From NCBI RefSeq assembly GCF_902729425.1, contig NZ_CACVCH010000051.1:1-64000 (forward strand): a DNA stretch of 64,000 bases. Reading direction: 5' to 3'. The notes under the pieces are model-generated. The model was not told the origin of the DNA, searched no databases, and saw only the letters and a program-made list of their open reading frames with translations. The DNA is from Magnetospirillum sp. SS-4 (GTDB lineage Bacteria > Pseudomonadota > Alphaproteobacteria > Rhodospirillales > Magnetospirillaceae). A program made the translations under genes and the position numbers. Numbering within the stretch: position 1 is the stretch's first letter; every line of letters begins with the position of its first letter. Below are positions 45,206 to 54,107 of this stretch, piece by piece.

Positions 45206-46120
45206 ATGGACCTGCGCCAACTCCGCTATTTCCTCGGCATCGTCGAACAGGGGTCGCTGACCAAGGCGGCCGAGGTTCTGCGCGTCGCCCAGCCGGCGCT
45301 GAGCCTGCATCTGCGCAAGCTGGAGGAGGAATTCGGCTGCCCGCTGGTCCACCGCACCGCCCGCGGCGTGGTGCCGACCGAAAGCGGCCAGCGCCTGGCG
45401 TTGCGCGCCGCCTCGCTGGTGGAGCAGGTCGCCGGTCTGCGTGACGAGATCCGGGGGTTGGAGGCCGCCCCCAGCGGCCCCGCCATCATCGGCATTCCGA
45501 CCTCGCTGGGGCCGGTGCTGACCGTGCCGCTGGCGCTGGAGGTCCGCCGCCGCTTTCCCGCCATCCATCTCCGCGTGGTCGAAGGGCTGTCCGGCCACAT
45601 GCTTGAATGGGTGCTGTCCGGCCAGGTGGACATGGCGCTGGTGTTCGGCGCCGAACCGCCGCCGGGCCTCGCCGCCCGCCTGGTCGCCCGCGAAAGGCTG
45701 GGGCTGGTGGCGGCCAGGGAGTCCGCCATCGCCGCCGGACGGGACAGCATCGATCTGGCCGAGGTCCTGAACCTGCCCCTGATCCTGCCCGGCCTGCCCC
45801 ACGGCGTCCGCGCCGAGGTCGAGCGCGCCGCCCTGGCCGAACGCGCCGGCCTCGACGTGGTGATGGAGATCGACGCGCTGGAGCAGATCAAGGCGCTGGT
45901 GGCGGCGGGAGCCGGCTATACCGTGTTGTCCGAGCGCTATGCCGGCTTTGGTCCCGAGGCGCACAAGCTGGCCTGCGTTCCCATCGTCAATCCCGAGATC
46001 GAGCGGACCATCTCGCTGGCCCATGCCTCGGACCGGCCGTTGTCCATCGCGGCGCGCACCGTCCACGCCATCGCTCTCGATCACCTCGACCGCCTGACCC
46101 AGGATGGCCGCTGGGCCTGA
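45206..46120 (+). CDS. LysR-family transcriptional regulator
   Basis: The 304-residue regulator has the N-terminal winged HTH (LRYFLGIVEQGSLTKAAEVLRVAQPALSLHLRKLEEEFG, residues 6-44) and a periplasmic-binding-like effector domain. The next gene set, iorAB on the same strand, may be its target. TTGACA (45168) and TATAGC (45195) precede it but are spaced 21 bases, so the promoter is uncertain. The ATG has no Shine-Dalgarno, so a leaderless or weakly translated message is possible. Confidence 0.88.
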   Translation: MDLRQLRYFLGIVEQGSLTKAAEVLRVAQPALSLHLRKLEEEFGCPLVHRTARGVVPTESGQRLALRAASLVEQVAGLRDEIRGLEAAPSGPAIIGIPTSLGPVLTVPLALEVRRRFPAIHLRVVEGLSGHMLEWVLSGQVDMALVFGAEPPPGLAARLVARERLGLVAARESAIAAGRDSIDLAEVLNLPLILPGLPHGVRAEVERAALAERAGLDVVMEIDALEQIKALVAAGAGYTVLSERYAGFGPEAHKLACVPIVNPEIERTISLAHASDRPLSIAARTVHAIALDHLDRLTQDGRWA

Positions 46121-46188
46121 CGCGATGATGGATTTCGCCTGCGCATTCCGCTTCCGCTCGCAGGGGGGAGGATGATAGCTTCTAGCCC

Positions 46189-46228
46189 TTCCGCCGGGGT
46201 CGAAGAGCCATCCCGCGCACCGGCGGAA
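46189..46228. repeat. inverted repeat upstream of iorA
   Basis: Perfect 9-base arms TTCCGCCGG (46189-46197) and CCGGCGGAA (46220-46228) are separated by 22 bases in the 142-base gap between the LysR gene and iorA. It may be a regulator site or an mRNA stem. Confidence 0.45.
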
Positions 46229-46262
46229 ACGTTTCCAAGGATGAGAGGTTAAGGAGCTTTCC

Positions 46263-48134
46263 ATGTCCGCTGCCGTCCAGGCGAAGCCGCAATCCCGTCT
46301 TCTTTTGTCAGGCAACGACGCCATCGCCCGTGGCGTCTGGGAGGCCGGCGCCAAGGTCGCCGCCGCCTATCCCGGCACGCCGTCCACCGAAATTCTGGAA
46401 AGCCTCTCCCTCTACCCGGATCTGTACGCCGAGTGGTCGGTCAACGAGAAGGTGGCGCTGGAGGTTGCCATCGGCGGCTCCATGTCCGGCGCCCGTTCGT
46501 TCTGCGCCATGAAGCATGTGGGCCTGAACGTCGCCTCCGACGCCTTCATGACCGTCACCGTCGCCGGCGTGATCGGCGGCCTGGTGATCGCGGTGGCCGA
46601 CGACGTCGGGCTGTCCTCGTCGCAGAACGAGCAGGATTCCCGCTACTGGGGCCGCTTCGGCCATGTGCCGGTCCTGGAGCCGGCCGATTCCCAGGAAGCC
46701 TACGAGATGGCGAAATTCGCCTTCGAGCTGTCCGAGGCCTACAACACCCCCGTCATCTTGCGCCTCACCACCCGCGTCTGCCACGTCAAGGCGGTGGTGC
46801 AGGTGGGCGAGCGCCAGCCGGTCGCCATCGCCGGCTTCAAGCCCGACGCCCGGCGCTGGGTGATGACCCCGGCCAACGCCAAGGGCCGCCTGCCCGAGCA
46901 GATCGCCCGCGAGGGCAAGCTTCAGGCCCTGGCCGAGGCCTCGCCGTTCAACATCCTGGAGACCGGCTCCGACCGGCGCGTCGGCTTCGTCACCTCCGGT
47001 CCCTCCTACATGCATCTGCGGGAATGCTTCCCCGACGCACCGGTCCTCAAGCTGGGCTTCACCTATCCGGTGCCCATGGCCCTGGTGGAAAAGCTGGCCG
47101 ACCAGGTGGACCAGGTGGTGGTGGTCGAGGAGACCGAGCCGCTGATGGAACAGGAAATCCGTGCCGCCGGCATCCGGAACCTGCATGGCAAGGATCTGCT
47201 GCCCCGCCTGGGCGAGCTGACCCCCAACGTCCTGATTCCGGCCATCAACGGCTTCCTGGGCGATCCCATTCCGCCCAGCACCACCTACCCGAAGTTCGAT
47301 CCGTTCCCCCGGCCGCCGACCATGTGCGCCGCCTGCCCCCACATGGGGGTCTATTACTCGCTGGCCCGCCTGCGCAAGAAGGTGCAGATTTCCGGCGACA
47401 TCGGCTGCTATACCCTGGGTGCTGGCCATCCGTGGAACGCGCTCGACACCACCATCTCCATGGGCGCGTCCATGGGCATCGCCCTCGGCATGGACAAGGC
47501 CCGCTCGGAAGAGACCAAGGACAAGGCCGTCATCGCCGTGATCGGCGATTCCACCTTCCTGCACATGGGCATGCAGGGCCTGCTGGATATCGTCTACAAC
47601 CGCGGCAACGTCACCGTCATGCTGCTGGACAACCGCACCACCGGCATGACCGGCGGCCAGAACCACGCCGGCACCGGCAAGGGGCTGAAGGGCGACGACA
47701 CTCCCCGCGTCGATTTTGTCCGGCTGGTCGAAGCCCTGGGCGTCAAGCCGGAACGCATCCACAAGATCGATCCCTACAAGCTGCCGCTGGTGTTCAAGAC
47801 CATCAAGCAGGAGATCGAGATTCCCGAGGTGTCGGTGATCATCACCGACCAGCCCTGCGTGCTGTCCGAGTTCTATGTCAAGATCACCCCGTACAAGGTG
47901 GTCGACGACGACTGCACCGGCTGCGGCAACTGCATCAACGTCGGCTGTCCGGCCATCACCGTCAAGCGCTCGGAATCCAAGGTCCGCGCCGACGGCAAGG
48001 TCAACGAGCTGAAATTCACCACCATCGACACCGCCATGTGCACCGGCTGCCACATGTGCGTGGAATCGTGCGGCCCCAACGCCATCGTCCAGGCTCCGCG
48101 CGCCGCCGCCGTCATCCCCGGGGAGCAACTCTGA
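46263..48134 (+). CDS. iorA: indolepyruvate:ferredoxin oxidoreductase subunit alpha
   Basis: The 623-residue TPP enzyme subunit decarboxylates aryl-pyruvates. Features: AAAYPGTPSTEI near the start, the TPP-binding GDIGCYTLG and GDSTFLHMGMQGL regions, and a C-terminal two-cluster ferredoxin domain (CTGCGNCINVGCP and CTGCHMCVESCGP). AAGGAG lies six bases before the ATG. Its stop overlaps the iorB ATG. The layout is the archaeal/anaerobe type, unlike the one-chain enzyme at 16171-19605. Confidence 0.94.
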   Translation: MSAAVQAKPQSRLLLSGNDAIARGVWEAGAKVAAAYPGTPSTEILESLSLYPDLYAEWSVNEKVALEVAIGGSMSGARSFCAMKHVGLNVASDAFMTVTVAGVIGGLVIAVADDVGLSSSQNEQDSRYWGRFGHVPVLEPADSQEAYEMAKFAFELSEAYNTPVILRLTTRVCHVKAVVQVGERQPVAIAGFKPDARRWVMTPANAKGRLPEQIAREGKLQALAEASPFNILETGSDRRVGFVTSGPSYMHLRECFPDAPVLKLGFTYPVPMALVEKLADQVDQVVVVEETEPLMEQEIRAAGIRNLHGKDLLPRLGELTPNVLIPAINGFLGDPIPPSTTYPKFDPFPRPPTMCAACPHMGVYYSLARLRKKVQISGDIGCYTLGAGHPWNALDTTISMGASMGIALGMDKARSEETKDKAVIAVIGDSTFLHMGMQGLLDIVYNRGNVTVMLLDNRTTGMTGGQNHAGTGKGLKGDDTPRVDFVRLVEALGVKPERIHKIDPYKLPLVFKTIKQEIEIPEVSVIITDQPCVLSEFYVKITPYKVVDDDCTGCGNCINVGCPAITVKRSESKVRADGKVNELKFTTIDTAMCTGCHMCVESCGPNAIVQAPRAAAVIPGEQL

Positions 48135-48766
48135 TGAGCGACATCATCACCAACATCCTGGTCTGCGGCACCGGCGGCCAGGGCGTCATGACCGCCGCCG
48201 AGATTCTGGCCCAGACCGCCATCACCAAGGGATTCGACTGCAAGAAGTCCGAGGTGGCCGGCATGGCCCAGCGGGGCGGCGTCGTCACCAGCCATGTCCG
48301 CTTCGGCAAGCGGGTGTGGTCGCCGGTGATCACCCCGGGCACCGCCGATATCCTGGTGGCGTTCGAGGTGGCGGAAGGCTCGCGCTGGGCCGACATGCTG
48401 CGTCCCGGCGGCATCGCCATGGTCAACACCATCCGGCTGGTGCCGCCCATCGTCTCCATGGGCCTGTTCAAGTACCCCGACGATCCGGTGGCGCAGATGC
48501 GGGCCGCCGGCGTCACCGTCTACGACTTCGATGCCGGCGCCATCGCCCGGCAGTTGGGCGACCTGAAGCTGATCAACACCATCATGCTGGGGGCGATCGC
48601 CGATTACCTGCCCTTCCCCGCCACCGAGTTGGAAGAGCAGATCGTCGGCCGCTTCCGCCAGCGCAAGCCGGCCATGGTCGAGGTCAACCAGAAGGCGTTC
48701 GAGGCCGGCCGTGCCGCCGCCCGCGCGCGGGCGGCCGAGGAGCAATCCGCCGCCGTCAATTCGTAA
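48134..48766 (+). CDS. iorB: indolepyruvate:ferredoxin oxidoreductase subunit beta
   Basis: The 210-residue gamma-type 2-oxoacid oxidoreductase subunit has ILVCGTGGQGVMTAAEIL, then the conserved SEVAGMAQRGGVVTSHVR. It completes the IorAB complex, which feeds electrons to ferredoxin and yields aryl-acetyl-CoA. It is coupled to iorA by a one-base overlap. Confidence 0.94.
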   Translation: MSDIITNILVCGTGGQGVMTAAEILAQTAITKGFDCKKSEVAGMAQRGGVVTSHVRFGKRVWSPVITPGTADILVAFEVAEGSRWADMLRPGGIAMVNTIRLVPPIVSMGLFKYPDDPVAQMRAAGVTVYDFDAGAIARQLGDLKLINTIMLGAIADYLPFPATELEEQIVGRFRQRKPAMVEVNQKAFEAGRAAARARAAEEQSAAVNS

Positions 48767-48914
48767 CAAGGGCTTCCCCCTTGGAAGGCGCACGCTTTCC
48801 GAGGGGAAAACCTTGCCGCGACAACGCCGTCCTCCGTTCCTCCCTTTGGCTTTCCGCCGCATTCTGCTAGGGTCGATGGTCTGGGGAAAGGCCGTCATCC
48901 TGGGAGTCCGCCTG

Positions 48915-49325
48915 ATGCAACCTTCGATCGATCTCGGCGCGCTGAAGATCCTGATCATCGATGATCAGGAATTCGTCCGGACCATCGTCAAGAAGATGTT
49001 GCTTCAGATCGGAATCGGTTCCGTGGTGGAAGCCCATGACGGGACCTCCGGTCTGGACATGGCCGAACGGGAACGGCCCGACGTGGTGGTCTGCGACGTG
49101 CAGATGCGCCCGGTGGACGGCTTCGGGTTCGTCGAGGCCCTGCGCGGCCAGCCCCACGGCCGGGCCATGCCCGTCATCATGCTGACCGCCCATACCGACG
49201 CGGCCACCATCGGCAAAGCCAAGGAACTGGAGGTCAACGCCTTCCTGGCCAAGCCGGTGCTGCCGCCCGCCCTAAAGGACAAGATCACCCTGGTCATGGC
49301 CGAGGCCCGCAAGACGGCCGGCTGA
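48915..49325 (+). CDS. single-domain response regulator
   Basis: The 136-residue receiver has IIDDQEFVRTIVKKML, phospho-Asp in VVVCDVQMRPVDG and Lys in FLAKPVLPP. No output domain and no adjacent kinase, so it may be a CheY-like messenger or phosphate sink. ATG 48915 has GGGAG nine bases upstream; ATG 48876, in frame, would add 13 residues. Confidence 0.85.
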   Translation: MQPSIDLGALKILIIDDQEFVRTIVKKMLLQIGIGSVVEAHDGTSGLDMAERERPDVVVCDVQMRPVDGFGFVEALRGQPHGRAMPVIMLTAHTDAATIGKAKELEVNAFLAKPVLPPALKDKITLVMAEARKTAG

Positions 49326-49348
49326 GGAGCGCTCGCGGCCCCGGCCCT

Positions 49349-50002
49349 TCACCCCCAGCGCCGCTCCGGCCGCTTGAGACGGGTTGCCAGGAAGCCCAGG
49401 GGATTGTCGCACCGGATCGCCCCTTCCAGGCGCTCGCGCAGTTTGGGCAGGTTGCGCACGTCGTTGAGCCGCCGCCGCAGGAAAGCCCAACTCTCGGCGG
49501 AATCCTCCGAGGCGTCGTCCAGCCAGTACAGCAGGGTCGACGAATAGACGGCGCCGAGGGTGACGCGCTTGGTGTACCACGAAAAATCATGCGACTGGTC
49601 GCCCACCGCCAGCCAGATGGCATCGGTGGTCCCCCAGGTCAGACGCGCCGCCAGGGGAAGGTTGCCCGGCAGCGCCAGCAACGACGCGGCGCGGCGGATC
49701 GCCTCGCGGTGGTCGCTCCAGCGTTCCAGCCGCAGGCGAACGGCCAGGAACACCCTCTCGCCCAGCCCCCGGGGACCATCCGGGCCGGCGGCCTCAAGGT
49801 CGGAAACCATGGCGCGGTCGGCCAGGGCGACCAAGTGCGCCACCGCCTCGACGGCACCGCCGGGAAACAGGCGATCCGGCAAGGTGGCGTCAAGATCGAG
49901 GTCACGGGCCGCCGCCGCCAGCGCCGACCGGCTCCAGCCGTCGAAAGCCGCATGGGGCAGCATCGCCGTCACCAGGGCGTCCTTCAGTCCTTCGGCATCC
50001 AT
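49349..50002 (-). CDS. COQ9-family ubiquinone biosynthesis protein
   Basis: The 217-residue protein matches the COQ9 family, which binds lipid and assists COQ7-type hydroxylation in ubiquinone synthesis. The N-terminal TetR-like helices (AMLPHAAFDGWSRSALAAAARDL) and C-terminal AIWLAVGDQSHDFSWYTKRVTLGAVYSSTLLYWLDD are diagnostic. COQ9 beside rpsU is a common alphaproteobacterial arrangement. It is divergent from rpsU. Confidence 0.9.
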   Translation of the reverse strand: MDAEGLKDALVTAMLPHAAFDGWSRSALAAAARDLDLDATLPDRLFPGGAVEAVAHLVALADRAMVSDLEAAGPDGPRGLGERVFLAVRLRLERWSDHREAIRRAASLLALPGNLPLAARLTWGTTDAIWLAVGDQSHDFSWYTKRVTLGAVYSSTLLYWLDDASEDSAESWAFLRRRLNDVRNLPKLRERLEGAIRCDNPLGFLATRLKRPERRWG

Positions 50003-50070
50003 TCCCGCATCCCCTGCCTTGGTTTCCTGAATAATCTTCTACATCTTGTCGGCTATTGCAGCCTAGCCCC

Positions 50071-50099
50071 TTCACAAGCGCCCCGCCCTGTGCTATCAC
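50071..50099 (+). promoter_or_regulatory. candidate promoter of rpsU
   Basis: TTCACA (50071-50076) and an extended -10 TGC-TATCAC (50091-50099) are spaced 17 bases in the 166-base divergent gap before rpsU. Confidence 0.45.
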
Positions 50100-50168
50100 C
50101 CTGCTTCCCGGACGGTAGGAATGCCGTGCGAAGGGGACTTTTTCAGCGTAGAGGAGCGGTGGCGCAAC

Positions 50169-50372
50169 GTGCAAGTTCTCGTTCGTGACAACAATGTCGA
50201 TCAGGCCCTGAAGGCGCTCAAGAAGAAGATGCAGCGTGAGGGGGTTTTCCGCGAGATGAAGCTTCGTCGTAATTACGAGAAGCCGTCCGAGCGCCGCGCC
50301 CGTGAGAAGGCCGAGGCCGTTCGCCGCGCCCGCAAGCTGGAGCGCAAGCGCCTGGAGCGTGAAGGCTTCTAG
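50169..50372 (+). CDS. rpsU: 30S ribosomal protein S21
   Basis: The 67-residue basic protein is S21 throughout: [24 protein letters not shown] and [16 protein letters not shown]. It helps initiation on the 30S subunit. The start is GTG 50169, matching family length; upstream in-frame ATG would add 16 atypical residues. GAGGAG lies about 13 bases upstream. A terminator follows. Confidence 0.96.
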   Translation: MQVLVRDNNVDQALKALKKKMQREGVFREMKLRRNYEKPSERRAREKAEAVRRARKLERKRLEREGF

Positions 50373-50401
50373 CCTCACCCGCCTCGCACGTCTTACGCCA
50401 G

Positions 50402-50431
50402 AGCGTCACGACACGGGTCGTGGCGCTTTTT
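50402..50431 (+). terminator. Rho-independent terminator of rpsU
   Basis: An 11-bp stem (50402-50412 with 50417-50427, one mismatched or T-G pair) is followed by TTTTT (50427-50431), 30 bases after the stop codon and before the convergent regulator gene ends. Confidence 0.8.
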
Positions 50432-50442
50432 GGCGTTTCCGC

Positions 50443-51840
50443 CTATACTCCCCCGTTCTCCCACCCCTGCCTCTTGCGATAGAGGGTGGAGGGACTGACG
50501 CCCAGATGGGCGGCCGCGCGGGGAATGTTGCCGTCGCATTGGCCGATGGCGGCCTCGATGATCTCCTTTTCCTGAACCCATAGAGGACGCAGCACATCGG
50601 CCACCGGCGGCGGCGGATCGGGCGGCGACGGCGGGGCCAGGGCGGCGCAGCGCGGCCGGGGCGGCGCCCGGTCCAGCAGCGGCGGCAACATATTGGGAGT
50701 GACCGTGACGCCGTCGTGCAGCACCACGACGCTGCGGATGACGTTCTCCAGCTGACGGACGTTGCCCGGCCAGCCATAGGCCAGCAGCGTCTCGCGGACC
50801 GCTGGCGACAGGCTGGCGAAGCCCCGTCCTTCCTCCTTGGCGAAGCGCTGGAGAAATATCTCGGCCAGATCGAGCACATCCCCCTCCCGGTCGCGCAACG
50901 GCGGCATGTGGATCGGAATGACGTGAAGCCGGTAGTACAGATCCTCGCGGAACCGGCCAGAACGCACGTCGTCCAGCGGATCGCGGTTGGTGGCGCAGAC
51001 GAAGCGGACGTCGGCCTCCTCCGGCCGGTTGCCGCCGACCTTCTGGAACATCCCGGTCTGAATGAAGCGCAGCAGCTTGCTCTGGAGATTGATGTCCATC
51101 TCGCAGATCTCGTCCAGGAACAAGGTGCCGCCGCGGGCCTGGGCGGCGGCGCCGTCGCGGTCCGAAGTGGCGCCGGTGAAGGCCCCCTTCACATGACCGA
51201 AGATTTCGCTCTCGATCAGATCCCTGGGGATGGCGGCGCAATTGAGGGCGATGAACGGCCGCTTGGCGCGCGGCCCCTGGCGATGAATCGCCTCGGCGCA
51301 CAATTCCTTGCCGGTGCCCGATTCGCCGGTGATGAAGACCGAGGCCCGGCTGGAGGCGGCGGCCTCGACAATGCGATAGACCGCCTGCATGGCCAGCGAC
51401 GAACCGATGATGCCGTGACAGCATTTGCGGTCGATCTGTTCGCGGTAGGTGGTGACGATCCGTTCCAGCCGGCCCCGCTCCAGCGCATTGCGGACCGTAA
51501 TCAGCAGGCGGTCGCGGGTGAACGGCTTGACCAGGAAGTCGTAGGCCCCCAGGCGCATGGCCTCGATCGCCACCTGGATCGAGCCTTGGGCGGTGATCAC
51601 GATCACGGTGGACGGAATGGCATCCCCGGCGATGCGCCGCAGGATGTCCATGCCGTTCATGTCGGGCAGGCCGAGATCCAGCAGCACCACGTCGGGCGGA
51701 TCGCCGGTGACGACGTCCAGGGCCGCCTGTCCGGTCCCGACCACGGACAGGTCCCATTCGCTCGACCGCATGTACTCGGCGTAGGTGTAGGACAGCGATG
51801 GACTGTCCTCAACGATCAGAAGTCTTGACCGGGACACCAT
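50443..51840 (-). CDS. sigma54-dependent response regulator, LuxO/NtrC type
   Basis: The 465-residue activator has a receiver (phospho-Asp in VVLLDLGLPDMNG; Lys in FLVKPF), an AAA+ domain with Walker A GESGTGKE, the sigma54-contacting GAFTGA loop, Walker B GGTLFLDEI and a FIS-type HTH (GNIPRAAAHLGVSPSTLYRKRQ). The linker CHGIIGSSLAMQAVYRIVE recalls LuxO. It activates sigma54 promoters when phosphorylated. No kinase is adjacent. Two ATGs in a row (51843, 51840) follow GGGAGGA; the second has better spacing. Confidence 0.9.
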   Translation of the reverse strand: MVSRSRLLIVEDSPSLSYTYAEYMRSSEWDLSVVGTGQAALDVVTGDPPDVVLLDLGLPDMNGMDILRRIAGDAIPSTVIVITAQGSIQVAIEAMRLGAYDFLVKPFTRDRLLITVRNALERGRLERIVTTYREQIDRKCCHGIIGSSLAMQAVYRIVEAAASSRASVFITGESGTGKELCAEAIHRQGPRAKRPFIALNCAAIPRDLIESEIFGHVKGAFTGATSDRDGAAAQARGGTLFLDEICEMDINLQSKLLRFIQTGMFQKVGGNRPEEADVRFVCATNRDPLDDVRSGRFREDLYYRLHVIPIHMPPLRDREGDVLDLAEIFLQRFAKEEGRGFASLSPAVRETLLAYGWPGNVRQLENVIRSVVVLHDGVTVTPNMLPPLLDRAPPRPRCAALAPPSPPDPPPPVADVLRPLWVQEKEIIEAAIGQCDGNIPRAAAHLGVSPSTLYRKRQGWENGGV

Positions 51841-51987
51841 CATTCCTCCCTGGCTCACCGGGTGATCATGCCCCAATCGGCACGGCCCGACCAGGGACTC
51901 GACGTGGACGCTCCCATGAATTGGCTCTGGTTGCCCCAATGTTCCTGTGATAGGGTGCCAACCTCATCATCGGATCGCATCCCCGCC

Positions 51988-53361
51988 TTGGCCAGGTCAT
52001 CCTCCCAGTTCGTCTGTCAGGAATGCGGCGCCGTCACCCACAAATGGGCCGGCAAGTGCGAAGCCTGCGGCGCCTGGAACTCCATCGTCGAGGAAGCGGC
52101 GCGCGAGGAAATTCCCAAGGGATTGTCGGCCGCCAAGGGGCGCAGGATCGAATTCGTGGCGCTGGAGGGAAACTCGCCCCCCCTGCCCCGCATGTCCACC
52201 GGCATCGGCGAACTGGACCGGGTGTGCGGCGGCGGTCTGGTGCCGGGGTCATGCCTGCTGGTGGGCGGCGATCCCGGCATCGGCAAGTCGACCCTGCTGC
52301 TTCAGGCCACCGCCGGACTGTCGGCCATTGCCCGGGTCGCCTACATCTCGGGCGAGGAGGCGGTGGACCAGGTGCGCATGCGCGCCGCCCGGCTGGGTCA
52401 CGCCAAGGCCAAGGTGGCGCTGGCCTCGGCCACCAGCCTGCGCGACATTCTCGCCTCGCTGGACGGGCCGGAGCCCCCCCAGGCGGTGGTGATCGATTCC
52501 ATTCAGACCGTCTATGCCGACAACATCGAATCGGCGCCGGGCACCGTCAGCCAGGTGCGCGCCTGCTCGGCCGAGCTGATCCGCCTGGCCAAGCGGCGCG
52601 GCTTCGTGCTGTTCCTGGTCGGGCACGTCACCAAGGACGGCCAGATCGCCGGCCCCCGCGTGCTGGAGCACATGGTGGACACCGTGCTGTATTTCGAGGG
52701 AGATCGCGGCCACCAGTTCCGCATCCTGCGCGCCACCAAGAACCGGTTCGGCGCCACCGACGAGATCGGGGTGTTCGAGATGACCGAGCGCGGCCTGACC
52801 GAGGTCGCCAATCCGTCGGCGCTGTTCCTGGCCGAACGCCGCGGCAACGTCACCGGCTCGTGCGTGTTCGCCGGCATGGAGGGAACCCGGCCGATGCTGG
52901 TGGAAATCCAGGCCCTGGTGGCTCCCAGCACCCTGTCCAGCCCACGCCGCGCCGTGGTCGGCTGGGACGCCAACCGCCTGTCCATGGTGATGGCGGTCCT
53001 CGACGCCCGCTGTGGGCTTGCTTTGTCCGGAAATGACGTTTATTTGAACGTCGCCGGCGGCTTGCGGATCAACGAGCCCGCCGCCGATCTCGCGGTCGCG
53101 GCCGCCTTGGTCTCGTCCGCCTCGGACGTGCCGGTCCCCGCCGACATGGTGGTGTTCGGCGAGATCGGCCTGTCGGGCGAGGTACGGGCGGTGGCCCAGG
53201 CCGACACCCGCCTGAAGGAAGCCGCCAAGCTGGGTTTCGCCCAGGCGCTGGTGCCGTCGCGCCCGCGCAAGGACAAGGGAGCCGGAGGGGGCGTGGGATC
53301 GCTGTCGGTCCGCTCCATCGGCCATTTGCAGGATTTGCTGGGCCTGTTCCGGCAAGAGTGA
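51988..53361 (+). CDS. radA: DNA repair protein RadA
   Basis: The 457-residue RadA/Sms promotes branch migration in recombination. It has the zinc motif CQECGAVTHKWAGKCEACG, Walker A GDPGIGKSTLLLQ, the RadA-specific KNRFGATDEIGVFEM and a C-terminal Lon-like domain (GGLRINEPAADLAVAAALVSS). The start is TTG 51988, which gives MARSSSQFVCQECG, the usual RadA N-terminus; the in-frame ATG 51862 would add 42 residues of unlike sequence. Confidence 0.95.
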   Translation: MARSSSQFVCQECGAVTHKWAGKCEACGAWNSIVEEAAREEIPKGLSAAKGRRIEFVALEGNSPPLPRMSTGIGELDRVCGGGLVPGSCLLVGGDPGIGKSTLLLQATAGLSAIARVAYISGEEAVDQVRMRAARLGHAKAKVALASATSLRDILASLDGPEPPQAVVIDSIQTVYADNIESAPGTVSQVRACSAELIRLAKRRGFVLFLVGHVTKDGQIAGPRVLEHMVDTVLYFEGDRGHQFRILRATKNRFGATDEIGVFEMTERGLTEVANPSALFLAERRGNVTGSCVFAGMEGTRPMLVEIQALVAPSTLSSPRRAVVGWDANRLSMVMAVLDARCGLALSGNDVYLNVAGGLRINEPAADLAVAAALVSSASDVPVPADMVVFGEIGLSGEVRAVAQADTRLKEAAKLGFAQALVPSRPRKDKGAGGGVGSLSVRSIGHLQDLLGLFRQE

Positions 53362-53397
53362 CATCGTCGGGCCGATCAAGGACAAACGGACGAGGGC

Positions 53398-54096
53398 ATG
53401 GGGAACCTGAACATCACCGCCGTGGACGTCGTCGTGGCCGTGGTGCTGCTCGGCTCGGCGGGATTCGCCTTCCTGCGCGGCTTCGTCCACGAGGTGCTGT
53501 CCATCACCTCGTGGGTCGGCGCCGTCTTCGCCACCCTTTACGGCTTTTCCCATGCCCAGCCCCTCTTCCGCGAGCATATCGGCGCCGCCTGGGCCGCCGA
53601 CGCCGCCGCCGGCGCCACCTTGTTCCTGGTGACCCTGCTGGTGCTGTCGATGCTGACCAAGCGGGTGTCGGACAGCGTCCGGCGCAGCGCGCTCAACAGC
53701 GTCGATTCCTCGCTGGGCTTCGTCTTCGGCCTGGCACGCGGCGCCGTCCTGATGTCGCTGGCCTATCTGTCGGCGGCCTGGCTGTTCGACACTCCGGAAC
53801 AGCAGCCGTCCTGGCTGGCCGAATCGCGGACCCGCCCGTGGCTGGAACGCGGCGCCGGCCTGCTGCAAGGCCTCGCTCCCGCCGGCTTCGGCAAGGCCGA
53901 GGCGGCCGCCCGCGAGGCCTCGGCCGAGACCCGTCAGCTGTTGGAAGCGGAAAAGACCTTCCAGAAATTCGTCGCGCCGCAACCGGCCCAGCCCTTGCAG
54001 CCCGCCGACAAGGCCGCCCCCCCGCCCGGCGGCAAGGCCGGCTATGATTCAGAAAGCCGCTCCCAGATGGAACGGCTGATCCGCAGCAATCAGTAG
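53398..54096 (+). CDS. cvpA: CvpA family membrane protein
   Basis: The 232-residue protein has four predicted membrane helices (about 8-28, 33-52, 65-85, 103-128) and LRGFVHEVLSITSWVGA and NSVDSSLGFVFGLARGAVLM, the CvpA pattern, then an Ala/Pro-rich cytoplasmic tail. It lies 11 bases before purF, as in many proteobacteria, where it was first noted for colicin V export; its function is unsettled. Confidence 0.9.
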   Translation: MGNLNITAVDVVVAVVLLGSAGFAFLRGFVHEVLSITSWVGAVFATLYGFSHAQPLFREHIGAAWAADAAAGATLFLVTLLVLSMLTKRVSDSVRRSALNSVDSSLGFVFGLARGAVLMSLAYLSAAWLFDTPEQQPSWLAESRTRPWLERGAGLLQGLAPAGFGKAEAAAREASAETRQLLEAEKTFQKFVAPQPAQPLQPADKAAPPPGGKAGYDSESRSQMERLIRSNQ

Positions 54097-54107
54097 GACA
54101 TGCCTCA

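Noticed and set aside
48774-48810. Imperfect hairpin after iorB as a terminator
   Set aside because: Stem has several mismatches and no T run follows.
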